A stretch of DNA of 49,181 nucleotides from contig JWZX01003254.1 of assembly GCA_001275005.1 (NCBI GenBank), positions 1-49,181 of the forward strand. The letters are read 5' to 3'. This DNA is from Chrysochromulina tobinii (Eukaryota > Haptophyta > Prymnesiales > Chrysochromulinaceae). The position numbers and the translations under genes were made by a program. Shown one piece after another: positions 7,954 to 17,313 of this stretch (position 1 is its first letter; each line of letters starts with the position of its first letter). The notes under the pieces are model-generated. The model was not told the DNA's origin. It did not search any database and saw only the letters and a list, made by a program, of their open reading frames with translations.

Positions 7954-10743
7954 ATGCCGCGGGAAACCTCGGCGATGTCCGACGCAGCAGCAGATGTGGA
8001 GTCCGACATGGCCGTGTCCGCAAAGAAACCGCGTGCTCGACGCCGTCGCATTTCATCACTACCGCCGCTGCAGCTTTGCGACTTTCCAGTGGGTTGCCAG
8101 GTCCTGACGCCCCGTCAGAACCTCGACGACGGTCGCCATGTGAGCTATTTCACGGTCCTGTCGCACAAGGGTGGCAAGCTCCAAGTGGACATCCCTGGCG
8201 AGCAGCCGTTCCTTCTATCATTGGACTACTTGCGTCGCACCAGTGAGAAGCACGGCGAGCCCATGCGCAAGGGGCAGCCCGCGCTTCCAGCGAGCCAGCC
8301 TTACGATCAGTCGACGACAACGGCCGGCCATCCCTCGGCGTCAGCCCTCGCTCCTGCTTTTGACGCTTCTGCTACTACTGGTGATTCCAAGACACTCGCG
8401 CGCGACACGTTGCACCACCGAGGACGCTGGCGGCTCGAGCCGGGACTCACGCTCGATGACGACTCGTCTGATGAGGACGATGGCCTTCCACTTCACACGC
8501 CGAGTCTCAATGGCGGCGCGGTATCTTCTAGCGCCATGCACCTCGACGAATTCAGTGCGCTCAACGGGACTGGCGGCCTGGAGCCACAGCAACACTACAC
8601 GCCACACCCTTCACTGGCGCCGTTGCTGCCAGCAGCGCCGCTGCCCGCCACCGGTATCGAGCCCACCGTCGCCATGTGCAGCAGCCGGTACGAGCGAATC
8701 CAGGCCGCCGTAATGGGCACCCTCAAGGCCGAGAAGGCCGCCGAAATGGGCACCCTCAAGGCCAAGAAGGGCGCCAAAGGCAACTCGTCCGGCGGCAACC
8801 GCGTCGTCATCACCCAGAGCGGCGCCGGTGCCCATCACGGCGCGAGCTCCCTCTTCTCGCCCTCCGGTTCGATCGGCTCCTCGGGCGCGTCCGGCGTGCC
8901 CGATCGCTCGCCCGTCGGCAGCGGCCCGGCGCCTGTGGGACCTTGGGCGTCGCCATTCTCATACGACGCCCAGGACGGCGCCGGTGCGCCGTATGGGAGC
9001 TCGTCGGTCTTGCCACGCTCATCCTCGCCAGTCGCGTCTCCGCTGCCGCCGGGTATGGGCTCGGGTATGGGCTCGACCTATGATGCGATGGGCCATCCCG
9101 GCGGCTTCCTACGCGCGGCCGCGCGGCACGAGGCGCACGTCGCCGCCCTCCGCGAGCTCCACGCGCGCGAGCGCCGTGACGAGCGCCGTGACGAGCGCCG
9201 TGACGAGCGCCGTGCCGAGCGCGGTGACGAGCGCCATGACGAGCACGAGGCGCACGTCGCCTCCCTCCGCGAGCTCCACTCGCGCGAGCGCCGGGACGAG
9301 CGCCGCGACGAGCGCCGCGTCGAGCGCCGGGACGAGCGCCGCCGGCACGACTGCCGTAAGGAGGAGGAGGAGGAGGGGGAGGAGGAGGAGGAGGAGCCCT
9401 TTGCGTGGACGACGCCACTCATCTTCCGCCCGCCCTCTTTGCCCCTGATGCCGTCGCTATTGCACTCGCCCGTGCCTGTCCCATCGCCCAAGCTGGTACG
9501 ATACGTCGGCCGGTTGGAGGTGCACGCTCATGACAACGCGAATGACGGCATCGCTTCCAAGATTGCCAAGACCCCGTCATCGGCACCAAGCTCGGCAAGC
9601 GCCCATTACAGCGCCACTCCCGACCACAGCGTGACCGAGCATCGGCCGCAGCAAGCGCAGGTCGCCTCCATCAGCAACGGCGCGATCCTGCCCAGGCCTC
9701 GCAGCCAACATGAGGGGGGAAGCCTGGCACCCACCGAGTCACCCACCGCCATGGCTACCCTTGAGCCACCAGGGTCGCCGGTGGCAGCAGGCACGACAGC
9801 GACGGCATCACCCACCTCCTCGACAGCAGCCCTCGGCGTCGCCGCACAACTGCATGCTGCACAGGCCGCGGCCTCGAAGGTGGCCGTGCAGGCCGCCATC
9901 GCAGCCCAGGTGGCCGCCGCGGCGACAGCGGGCCGACCGTTTATCGCCCCCACCGCGGCGGGATCTCTACCGCAGGTCAACCACCTGCTGGCGGGAGCGA
10001 CGACCATCATGATGATCCCGGGTGTCGGATTGGTGATGCACGCTCCTGCGCCGGCTGGCATGACGTTGGCCATCGGCGAGACTACGGCAGACGCCGAGGT
10101 GACGGCGGTTGCGCAGAGTACAACGCTCATGGACCCGATGGCGATCGCGCATGCTGCCGCGGCGGCGGCGTATCATCAGCAGCAGATGCAGCTTCAGATG
10201 GCGCTCAAGCGCCAGGCCAAAGCGCTCGAGAAAGAGGCCAAGGCAACCAAGCGGGCCGCCGAGCGTGCAGAGCGCGATCAAGCCAACTCGGCCAAGAAGG
10301 TGGAGAAGGAGGAGAAGAAGGCGAAGCGCGAGGCGGAGCGCGCGATCAAGGCGGAGCTGATGAAGATGCCCAGGAAGCCGCACTCGAGTTACCTCTACTT
10401 CTGCGACGAGACGCGCGAAGCGCTCAGGGCAGCGCACCCGGACACATCGGTCCCAGACCTGGCGAAGCTGCAGGGAGCAGCGTGGAAGGCGCTGGATGAG
10501 AGCGAGAAGCAGGTGTACATGGACAAGGCGGCGGAAGACTTGGAGCGGTACACGGCCGAGATGGAGGCGGGTAACTGGTATGAGGGCGAGAAGGAGCTCA
10601 AGCGCCAGGAGGAGGAGCGCCGCATTGCCGCCGGAGAGGAACCCCCAAGCAAGGCACGTGCCGAGCCAGCCGCGCGCACACGCGCCCGCCGCCGCCGCCG
10701 CCGCCGCCGCGGCTGCATCCAAAGGACGAATGAACGACTTTAA
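7954..10743 (+). CDS. HMG-box protein with RDER-rich internal repeats
   Basis: An open frame of 929 residues. The C-terminal part has one HMG box (about residues 805-870) starting KMPRKPHSSYLYFCDETREA and continuing through WKALDESEKQVYMDKA, so the protein should bind or bend DNA in the nucleus. A Lys/Arg/Glu-rich helix of about 75 residues precedes the box. The N-terminus has a basic cluster (KKPRARRRRISS, a possible nuclear signal) and a small unrecognised globular segment around residues 45-95. The middle is Ser/Ala/Pro-rich with an 11-residue duplication (MGTLKAEKAAE/MGTLKAKKGAK) and a 39-residue duplication rich in ERRDERRDER. The last 20 residues are a poly-Arg run from a CGC repeat, and the +1 frame there reads poly-Ala, so the true C-terminus could differ if a splice or sequence-length variant lies in that run. 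Confidence 0.82.
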   Translation: MPRETSAMSDAAADVESDMAVSAKKPRARRRRISSLPPLQLCDFPVGCQVLTPRQNLDDGRHVSYFTVLSHKGGKLQVDIPGEQPFLLSLDYLRRTSEKHGEPMRKGQPALPASQPYDQSTTTAGHPSASALAPAFDASATTGDSKTLARDTLHHRGRWRLEPGLTLDDDSSDEDDGLPLHTPSLNGGAVSSSAMHLDEFSALNGTGGLEPQQHYTPHPSLAPLLPAAPLPATGIEPTVAMCSSRYERIQAAVMGTLKAEKAAEMGTLKAKKGAKGNSSGGNRVVITQSGAGAHHGASSLFSPSGSIGSSGASGVPDRSPVGSGPAPVGPWASPFSYDAQDGAGAPYGSSSVLPRSSSPVASPLPPGMGSGMGSTYDAMGHPGGFLRAAARHEAHVAALRELHARERRDERRDERRDERRAERGDERHDEHEAHVASLRELHSRERRDERRDERRVERRDERRRHDCRKEEEEEGEEEEEEPFAWTTPLIFRPPSLPLMPSLLHSPVPVPSPKLVRYVGRLEVHAHDNANDGIASKIAKTPSSAPSSASAHYSATPDHSVTEHRPQQAQVASISNGAILPRPRSQHEGGSLAPTESPTAMATLEPPGSPVAAGTTATASPTSSTAALGVAAQLHAAQAAASKVAVQAAIAAQVAAAATAGRPFIAPTAAGSLPQVNHLLAGATTIMMIPGVGLVMHAPAPAGMTLAIGETTADAEVTAVAQSTTLMDPMAIAHAAAAAAYHQQQMQLQMALKRQAKALEKEAKATKRAAERAERDQANSAKKVEKEEKKAKREAERAIKAELMKMPRKPHSSYLYFCDETREALRAAHPDTSVPDLAKLQGAAWKALDESEKQVYMDKAAEDLERYTAEMEAGNWYEGEKELKRQEEERRIAAGEEPPSKARAEPAARTRARRRRRRRRGCIQRTNERL
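9127..9345 (+). repeat. Nested tandem repeat in the HMG-box gene
   Basis: Two 117-bp copies start at 9127 and 9244, each encoding HEAHVA-LRELH followed by ERRDE units. Inside each copy a 12-bp unit (GAGCGCCGTGAC-like) is repeated several times. Both periods are multiples of three, so the frame is kept. Confidence 0.85.
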
Positions 10744-10805
10744 CCCAGCTCAATCCTACTGTCCGCCTCGCGCTGGCCTGACGAAAACTGTTCTTAAACT
10801 GGCTG

Positions 10806-11774
10806 ATGGATGTGGCCGCGGCGACGGCTGCTTGGTCCGCTGCTGCTGCCAGCCCTCCTATGGCCACCTCGTGGCGCCTCGTTGCTGCTGCCATAGCACG
10901 CCTCACCCTGCGCCGGTCCGTGTACGCCCGTGCCTCGATGTCACCGCTGGCGCCTCCCTCGCAGAAGAGCAAATCGCCCTCGGCGGCGGTCATTGCGTGT
11001 GTGCCTTCGGCCGCCAACGCCAAGTGTGCAGCGTGCCAGGGCAAGCACAGGCCGCACACGTGCCCGATGCGTTACCGCCCCCCGCCTGGATGGACGTACG
11101 CAAGCCTCAAGAAGGACGACGGCGACGACGACCACGACCACGACCACGATGACGAGGGCGATTGCCCCATCGGACCGCGCAAGCTCCCCTGCAACCTGAT
11201 CGCCTGGTACGTGCCCGAGGGGCACGCGGTCGCAAGCCAGCCGCCGACGAGCGCGCAGCTCGAGTTCGGCTGTGAGGCGGGCGACGCGCTCTTGGGCAAG
11301 CACATCCTGTTCCATTGGGAGGGCGTGGGCTGGTGCGAGGGCATCCTCGAGTCGCGCAACATGGACTCGTCACTCATGATAGATGAGGAGACACGCGGCA
11401 TCGTCAACTTTATCGTGTACTATGCCATCGATGACGAAAAGGCACAGCACAATCTGGAGCTCCAGTTTTATGGCGGCGGCCCCACGGCGGCCTTTGGCAA
11501 CTGGGTGCTGCTTGAGCCTGCGCCCTCGGCGAGCGGTGCTCACGCTGAGGGCACGGCCGCGCCCGCCCTTGCTGATGGAGCGCCGACGTCTACCGCCACG
11601 CCGCGCTCGTTGCCGCCCCACGGCTTCACGGACGATGGCATGGCGGCCAAGTCGGACCAGCCCAAGCGTTGGGTGTGGCGCCCACAATGGAAGCCGCCGA
11701 ACGGGGCGGTTGCAAAACGCCGAACGGGGCGGTTGGAAAATGCCCTCGCAGAAAATGCCCGCGCCCGCCCTTGA
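10806..11774 (+). CDS. Unknown protein with Cys/His motif and barrel-like domain
   Basis: An open frame of 322 residues that I cannot assign to a named family. From about residue 70 it has a compact Cys/His motif, CAACQGKHRPHTCPM (Cys-x2-Cys, two His and a further Cys), which looks zinc-binding. An Asp/His-rich acidic run follows (DDGDDDHDHDHDDEGD), and then a roughly 85-residue beta-rich segment containing LGKHILFHWEGVGWCEGIL and NWVLLEP, reminiscent of small SH3/Tudor/chromo-like barrels. The last 60 residues are low complexity. The first Met at 10806 may be too far upstream: the second in-frame Met at 10938 (MSPLAPPSQKSK) begins a more natural sequence. It lies just 63 bp after the HMG-box stop on the same strand, so being a 3' exon of that gene cannot be excluded. 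Confidence 0.6.
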   Translation: MDVAAATAAWSAAAASPPMATSWRLVAAAIARLTLRRSVYARASMSPLAPPSQKSKSPSAAVIACVPSAANAKCAACQGKHRPHTCPMRYRPPPGWTYASLKKDDGDDDHDHDHDDEGDCPIGPRKLPCNLIAWYVPEGHAVASQPPTSAQLEFGCEAGDALLGKHILFHWEGVGWCEGILESRNMDSSLMIDEETRGIVNFIVYYAIDDEKAQHNLELQFYGGGPTAAFGNWVLLEPAPSASGAHAEGTAAPALADGAPTSTATPRSLPPHGFTDDGMAAKSDQPKRWVWRPQWKPPNGAVAKRRTGRLENALAENARARP

Positions 11775-12267
11775 GGGGGGCTCGCCGGCAGCCGCTGCAA
11801 CAGTGGTAGCCCGGATGCCCGCAGTGCGGGCAAACTCGTTCGAGTGGCTGCCCGCCGATCCGCCCGCGCCCGCGCCCGCACCCGCGCCCGAGTGCAGGAG
11901 TCGCAGAAAAAAAACACGGTTAGAGAGGCCAAGGAGTGTGGGTGGGAAGGGTGGGGGTTCAGAGGTGGCGGCCGCGATGGTAACACATACACATACTAAT
12001 GAAGGTCAGTACATTTACAACTGAAGAGACGATCGAATGCTCACTTGCGCACTATAGTACAGTCACTCTAGTCACTTTCTACATATGTTACTTGAATGGT
12101 CCGCGTCTGTGTCGCCGGTTTACGCACGCTTGCTCGTAGCTGTAGGGGTAACTGACTGACTGGCAAAACTTGAACAAAAAAGGCAACCCGCGCGGTGACC
12201 TCTCTTCCGCCGTCCACTCAGCTGTCACCTTCGTCGGGAGCTAGAGGGACCTCGAGGGACGGCCGCG
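11775..12267. other. Intergenic region before the C2H2/WW/CCCH gene
   Basis: The gap has a proline-codon (CCCGCG) stretch at about 11865-11890 and an AT-richer section from about 11980 to 12180 that probably holds the 3' UTR of the upstream gene and the promoter of the next. No RNA gene or conserved motif was recognised. Confidence 0.5.
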
Positions 12268-14148
12268 ATGGGCGAGTCGGAGCAAAGTCGCATGCTGGAG
12301 AGCATTCTCCCTGTCGCATTCACAAAGCTGGTTAGACCGAGGTGTGGGTACTGCAGTTGCATGTTTGGCAACAATGGCGCGCTCGCCAGGCACATGAAAG
12401 GGTGCAAGGAGCTGCTGGCAGAGGAACAGCAAGAGGAGGATGACGTTGACGACAAGGAGGATGACGACCGCGACGACAAGAAGGAGGATGTGCTTATGTT
12501 GGAGTTAGCGGCGGTTGTATCCGAGGTTCATGATGATGTCGAGGATGACCTCGAAGATGACCTAGAGGGCGACAGCAAGCTCGGAGAGCTGGGTTCGCGC
12601 GCCTCAATGGCGCCCGCGCTCGCGCCGACACAGCCGACGCGCAAGAGGCCGCTGCCCCCCACAGCAAACGAGTCCAGGTCTGCCGCCGAGGACGAAGGGC
12701 TGGAGCTGGTGCCGTCGTCGAGCAGTGAGATGGCGCGATTCCGGGTGCCTATGTCGGCCGATTCCAAAGAGTCCGACCAGAACGACGAGCTGCCCCTAAT
12801 CTCGCGGCTCTCTGCGCTTCAGCGGCCGCGATCACGGCTGGCGGTCCCTGCGGATTTCTGGCCGGGACCAGTGCTTTCTCAGGATGCTTCCGACTCGGTG
12901 GACGTGGCTGGTGTGAGCAAGGCTGCTGATGCAGATGAAGGGCGACGCGTTGCCATTACCATCAGGCCACCTTCAGTTTACGAACAAGACTCGATAGAGC
13001 TCTTCAGTGAGCGCATCGACGAGTGTTCCTTGATCGGAGCGGGATCGGACAGCGATGAGGACGAGTTGCCCCTCAACGGCAGCCGTTCGCGCCCACGCAC
13101 GAGCTTCTCACGGCCTGTGCAGACGGCCGCGGAGTGGGTGGGCGTGGATGCAAGGGATGCTTTGGGGATTCTTGGCGTCCATGACTCCAAAGGCGAGGGT
13201 TCCGCGGCGACGACGCAGGTTCAGCCGATCGCCTCCTTGAGCGTGGCTCCACCCAGGGCCAATGAATCGGCTGTCCGAGCACACGACTCTCGACACGACT
13301 CCGGTTCGGACTCGGACTCGGACGACGGCGACATCCCACTTAGGAAGCCGATCAGGCACCAGCCGAGCATGTCCACGAGTAGTGCCAGGCGCCCAGACAA
13401 CCCGAGCTCTGCCGAAGGCAAGATGTCGCCGGCGGCAGAGGGAATGGCGCCATCCCGAACGCGAGCAGCGCCAGCAGCGCGAGGAGCGCCAGCAGTGCCA
13501 TCAGCAGCGCCGCCAGTGGCCGCGCTGCGTTCAGCGCAAGCGCCAGCAGAACCAGAGCAGGACAAAGCAGGCGAAGCATGGCGGTTCGAAAAGGCCAAAA
13601 CAGTGCAGCCGCTCACGGCGGACGAGGCTCCACCCGACGCAGAGCTGATGTGCGTGCAGGCGTGCCTGCCCCCGCCGTGGCGCGCACGCCGCTCGACCCG
13701 GACCTCGCAAGTATACTACTACATCGACAACACACCAGGGTCCGAGCAGTGGGAGCGGCCTTCAGCAGCACCGCCGCCTTCGGCACCGCCGCCTCCCGGA
13801 CCGCCGCCGCCAGGACCTCGACCACCACCAGCACCACCGCCACCAGCACTAACACCAGCACCGCCTCCGCCAGCACTGCCGTCACGTCTTCCGTACAAGC
13901 AACAGGAATGCCACTTCTTTGCGAGGGGTGGGTCACGGGGCGGGTGCAAGAATGGTGAGCTCTGCCCATTCTTACATGGCAAGGCAGACCCTCGTCTGAC
14001 CGACCCGCTCCTCATCAGCCCACGACTCTTCAAATGGGAGTCGAAATGGGAGGGGGGAATCGAGACTGGATCGTACAAACAGCGCAGAATGAAGATCAGC
14101 GGCCGAACATCCGCTCATTATTCCCGTTCTACGGAAACGGCGCGGTGA
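12268..14148 (+). CDS. Multi-zinc-finger protein: C2H2-like, WW-like and CCCH domains
   Basis: An open frame of 626 residues from an ATG in a good context (GCGATGG). Near the N-terminus is a single C2H2/C2HC-like finger (about residues 26-48: CGYCSCMFGNNGALARHMKGC). A strongly acidic region follows (EEDDVDDKEDDDRDDKKED) with long disordered Ser/Asp segments. About residues 461-500 resemble a WW domain (LPPPWRARR, then VYYYIDN, then EQWERP). A polyproline stretch comes next, and then a CCCH finger (about 546-570: CHFF-GGCKNGELCPFLHGK). WW plus proline-rich plus CCCH suggests a nuclear RNA-binding or splicing-related protein. This is inference from domain types; the exact family is not recognised. 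Confidence 0.78.
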   Translation: MGESEQSRMLESILPVAFTKLVRPRCGYCSCMFGNNGALARHMKGCKELLAEEQQEEDDVDDKEDDDRDDKKEDVLMLELAAVVSEVHDDVEDDLEDDLEGDSKLGELGSRASMAPALAPTQPTRKRPLPPTANESRSAAEDEGLELVPSSSSEMARFRVPMSADSKESDQNDELPLISRLSALQRPRSRLAVPADFWPGPVLSQDASDSVDVAGVSKAADADEGRRVAITIRPPSVYEQDSIELFSERIDECSLIGAGSDSDEDELPLNGSRSRPRTSFSRPVQTAAEWVGVDARDALGILGVHDSKGEGSAATTQVQPIASLSVAPPRANESAVRAHDSRHDSGSDSDSDDGDIPLRKPIRHQPSMSTSSARRPDNPSSAEGKMSPAAEGMAPSRTRAAPAARGAPAVPSAAPPVAALRSAQAPAEPEQDKAGEAWRFEKAKTVQPLTADEAPPDAELMCVQACLPPPWRARRSTRTSQVYYYIDNTPGSEQWERPSAAPPPSAPPPPGPPPPGPRPPPAPPPPALTPAPPPPALPSRLPYKQQECHFFARGGSRGGCKNGELCPFLHGKADPRLTDPLLISPRLFKWESKWEGGIETGSYKQRRMKISGRTSAHYSRSTETAR

Positions 14149-14772
14149 GACACGGGGGACAGGTGAGAGCGGCAAGCGGGCGCACCCATAAACCCATTCT
14201 ACACCACCAGCTATGATTCCGACGGCGACACACCAGAGGGGAGACTTTCTGTGAAGAAAGGTGCTCAAGAAGGTGCTCGCTGGGCGCTTGGCTCCGGCGT
14301 AAGCGCGCTAGAAAAGGGACAGATGTTCTGTGGACCCTAGACTCGAGCTCCGAGGTCTTGTAGACGCGCGCACGAGCCACGACAGGGCCTGAAGAGGGCC
14401 GACAATGTGTGTGGCGCGGCGGGACTCACGGGACAGGCGCACAGCAGATCGTGTGCTTTAGGCTTGCGTCAGGCTAGCGTCAGGCTAAGCGTCAGGCTCC
14501 TTCCCCGCTCGCGTGAGATACATTTTAGACGATTAGACCAAAGACCAGGCCACGGCCCGCCCGCGGCGGGAGGCAAAAGGTTTGCGTGTGAACATTGGCT
14601 GTGAAGATGCTGTCTCTTGCTTGCTCTGCTCACTCGTGCAGTTTTAACAGTGCCGTAGCACCGGTTGTCGCGTCTGACGTGTACGTCTGACGTGTTAACG
14701 TTCACACTCGTGCGAAATACAAGCTTCGCTCGGTTTTTTATCGCGAGCACTTTTCGTTTGTGTCTCGCACTC
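14149..14772. other. Intergenic region with short tandem repeats upstream of the Deg protease gene
   Basis: Three near-identical copies of GCGTCAGGCTA lie at about 14466-14499, and two copies of CGTCTGACGTGT lie at about 14671-14697. No gene is seen in this stretch. Confidence 0.6.
14668..14700 (+). promoter_or_regulatory. Tandem TGACGT elements upstream of the Deg gene
   Basis: Two copies of CGTCTGACGTGT are separated by a few bases, about 75-105 bp before the chosen ATG at 14773. TGACGT is the core recognised by CREB/ATF/TGA-type bZIP factors in many eukaryotes. Function here is inferred only from sequence and position. Confidence 0.4.
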
Positions 14773-16932
14773 ATGCACGCGATGACGTTCGCAGCTTTGT
14801 TCGCCTTGGCCAGCGCCGCGGCGCCGCCGTGGGACGCCGTCGTGCGCATCGAGGTCGCTGCGGTTGCGCCGTCGTACATGCGCCCTTGGGAGAAGGCGGC
14901 CCAGCAGAGGCAGGGCGGCACCGGCTTCCTGGTCGACGGCCGTAGGATCCTGACCAATCATCACGTCATTGAAAATGCCGTTGACATTCGGCTCTCCAAG
15001 ACGGGCAACTCCAAGCGCTGGCGGGCACGTGTTGTGGCCATGGGCCCAGATGTTGATCTCGCCGCCCTCGAGGTGATTGAGAACGCCGACGAGTTCTTCG
15101 CTGATCTTACGCCCGTCGCGTGGTCGTACGAGCTACCGCCCTTGCAGTCGCGCGTGACAGTCCGCGGCTATCCTCTCGGCGGCAACGCCCAGTCTGTGAC
15201 CGAAGGCGTCGTGTCCCGCGTCGACTGCAAGAATTACCGTCTCGGAGCTACGAGCTCTATCTCACCCGGCAGGTCGCTCGTCGTTCAGATCGACGCGGCG
15301 ATCAACGGCGGCAATAGTGGCGGGCCCGCCTTTGACGCGAGCAACCGCGTCATCGGCGTCGCCTTCCAAGGCATCGACGGCGCACAGTCCATAGGTTACA
15401 TCATCCCGGCACTACTCGCGCGCACCTTCCTGACCGCCGTGGTGAGCGCGCCCAAGTTCCGTTTGGCCGACGTGCCCTTCCGCATCCAGCACCTCGAGAA
15501 TCGCGGCCTGCGCCGCTATCTCCAGGTGCCCGACCGCGTCACGGGCGTCGTCGTATCCGCAGTGAGTTCACTCTCTGCCTTCGCACCGCCGCCACGGCAG
15601 ACGAATGCGAGCATCGCTGTGTTGCCCGGCGGAAGGTGCACGTGCTCCAACGCCTCCTCCGCCGCCTCGTTGGCCGCACCCTCCACACCCGCGGCGGTGG
15701 GCACCAATGCATCCGCGCTTGCCACAGCGCTCGCCAACTGCTCGCTGCAGCCCAATGATGTGATCACTCATCTTGATGGCGTGAGCGTCGGCGATGATGG
15801 CACAGTGCCGCTGCGCCCGGGAGAACGCGTCAGCCTCGACTATCTGATCACCTCCAAGGTGCACGACGCGCCGACCGAGCTCTCGATCCTGCGCTATGGC
15901 CGGTCGCTCACGCTACGCGCGCAGCTTGTGCCACTACCGCCGCCGCTGCCGCGCTGGCACGACTTCGATTGCACTCCGGAGTGGGTCATCATCGGCGGTC
16001 TAGTCTTCTCGCCGCTCACGGCGCCGCTCATCGAAGACGCCTCGTCGGGGGGCGTGCGCTCGTATGTGCACGACATCTTCACGCGGGAGGTGGGTGCCAA
16101 GAACGGCTTCAATACGGAGCCGGCCCGCGAGGTCGTTGTGCTGCTTGACGTGCTCAATGGCGGTGATGTGAACCATGGCTATGAGGCGGAGGGATGGAAG
16201 GTACTCACGCATCTGAATGGGCAGGCGGTCGAGTCGCTCGCCGGGCTCTACTTCTTGTGGCAGCAAGCGACGCGCGATGGAGCCGCCTTCCTCGAATTCG
16301 GCTTTGGAGGGGGCACGGAGCGCAAGATCGTCCTGGAGCAGGCGGCGGTGCGCGAGAGCGAGGGGCTCCTGCTGAATTTGCATGGCATCCCTGCACGCGC
16401 TTCAGCCGGGGTGATCGCCAACAGCCTCAAGCTAAAGCCACCCTCGGTGCTCTCGGGCGACGCTGCCCACGAGGCAGCGGCGGCGGGCGCGGCGGGCGTC
16501 TTCGTGGGGAGCTGGCTTACTTTGGGCGACGGTCTGATCGATCATCTGCAGGAAACTAAGAATCACTTGGCGCACGCGCACGGGGGGGAGCAGCAGCAGC
16601 AGCAGGTTCGTGGCCCTGTGGCCCTTTGGCAGCAGCCGCACCGTGCGGCGCGCGACGCCACTCACGAAGTCCCGTCCGTTCAAGCGCCGTCTAGCCCGCT
16701 GCCGCCAAGTGCCGTGAGCCTGACAGCTGTCGATGCGGTCACAGTAAGCAGCGTTCAGCAAGAACAGAAGGTGGTCGAGGCCACGGTCATCGGCATCGGC
16801 CAGCAAGCAATTGGGGCGCAAGCGGTTGCAGCTGCGAGGAACAAAGGGCACACGGAAGATGACGCAGGGCACGGCAAGCGCGGCGGCGGCCATCGCGCCA
16901 AGCCGCGCGATCCACGGCAGCATCGAGAATGA
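14773..16932 (+). CDS. DEG: Deg/HtrA-type S1C serine protease with PDZ-like tail
   Basis: A protein-quality-control protease of about 719 residues. The first ATG is at 14773 and gives a hydrophobic leader (MTFAALFALASAAA) with a signal-peptide look, so secretory or organellar entry is likely. The chymotrypsin-like domain has all three catalytic residues in context: His in LTNHHVIENA, Asp in PDVDLAALEV, Ser in NGGNSGGPAFD. The following region (about residues 220-420) has PDZ-like features, including LQPNDVITHLDGVSV, interrupted by a Ser/Ala-rich insert of about 60 residues. A second PDZ-like section follows (VLTHLNGQAVESL). The layout resembles plant-type Deg9/Deg2 proteins, which use an extended PDZ tail. 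The last 100 residues are low complexity with a Gln run. The upstream in-frame extension from 14665 starts with a non-ATG codon and is not used. Confidence 0.88.
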   Translation: MHAMTFAALFALASAAAPPWDAVVRIEVAAVAPSYMRPWEKAAQQRQGGTGFLVDGRRILTNHHVIENAVDIRLSKTGNSKRWRARVVAMGPDVDLAALEVIENADEFFADLTPVAWSYELPPLQSRVTVRGYPLGGNAQSVTEGVVSRVDCKNYRLGATSSISPGRSLVVQIDAAINGGNSGGPAFDASNRVIGVAFQGIDGAQSIGYIIPALLARTFLTAVVSAPKFRLADVPFRIQHLENRGLRRYLQVPDRVTGVVVSAVSSLSAFAPPPRQTNASIAVLPGGRCTCSNASSAASLAAPSTPAAVGTNASALATALANCSLQPNDVITHLDGVSVGDDGTVPLRPGERVSLDYLITSKVHDAPTELSILRYGRSLTLRAQLVPLPPPLPRWHDFDCTPEWVIIGGLVFSPLTAPLIEDASSGGVRSYVHDIFTREVGAKNGFNTEPAREVVVLLDVLNGGDVNHGYEAEGWKVLTHLNGQAVESLAGLYFLWQQATRDGAAFLEFGFGGGTERKIVLEQAAVRESEGLLLNLHGIPARASAGVIANSLKLKPPSVLSGDAAHEAAAAGAAGVFVGSWLTLGDGLIDHLQETKNHLAHAHGGEQQQQQVRGPVALWQQPHRAARDATHEVPSVQAPSSPLPPSAVSLTAVDAVTVSSVQQEQKVVEATVIGIGQQAIGAQAVAAARNKGHTEDDAGHGKRGGGHRAKPRDPRQHRE

Positions 16933-17313
16933 TAAATGATGACAGTGGCGTCGGGGGCTTCGAGAACGACGAGAAATAAAGGCGCCTGCCGCCCATGGGC
17001 ATGCCAAGAACCTCGGCGTCGGTTGCGACGCGGCTCGGACTTAGCTGTCTCGTGCCCGGTCATCACGCACCAGACTACGAGGAGTATCAGTCGACGCGAG
17101 TCGAGTGAACCAAGCGCGGGTCCACAGAGAGTCGATACAGAGAGTATACAGACGAGCGACGTCGACGAGCGAGATTCTGACGAAAGCCTCAAAGACATTA
17201 ATTCAGGCTCCTAATCTCTCAAACCCACTGCGCACCGATTTCTGGGCGTATGAACTATCTCGTCGTGAGACGTGTGAGCATTACACGTTTATACATGTTC
17301 TGATGTGCACAGC
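16933..17313. other. Intergenic region between convergent genes
   Basis: This is the 3' flank shared by the Deg protease gene (+) and the small membrane protein gene (-). It contains only short frames without recognisable domains. Confidence 0.5.

Noticed and set aside
14665-14772. Upstream extension of the Deg protease frame
   Set aside because: It starts with TTG rather than ATG. The first ATG at 14773 gives a good leader peptide.
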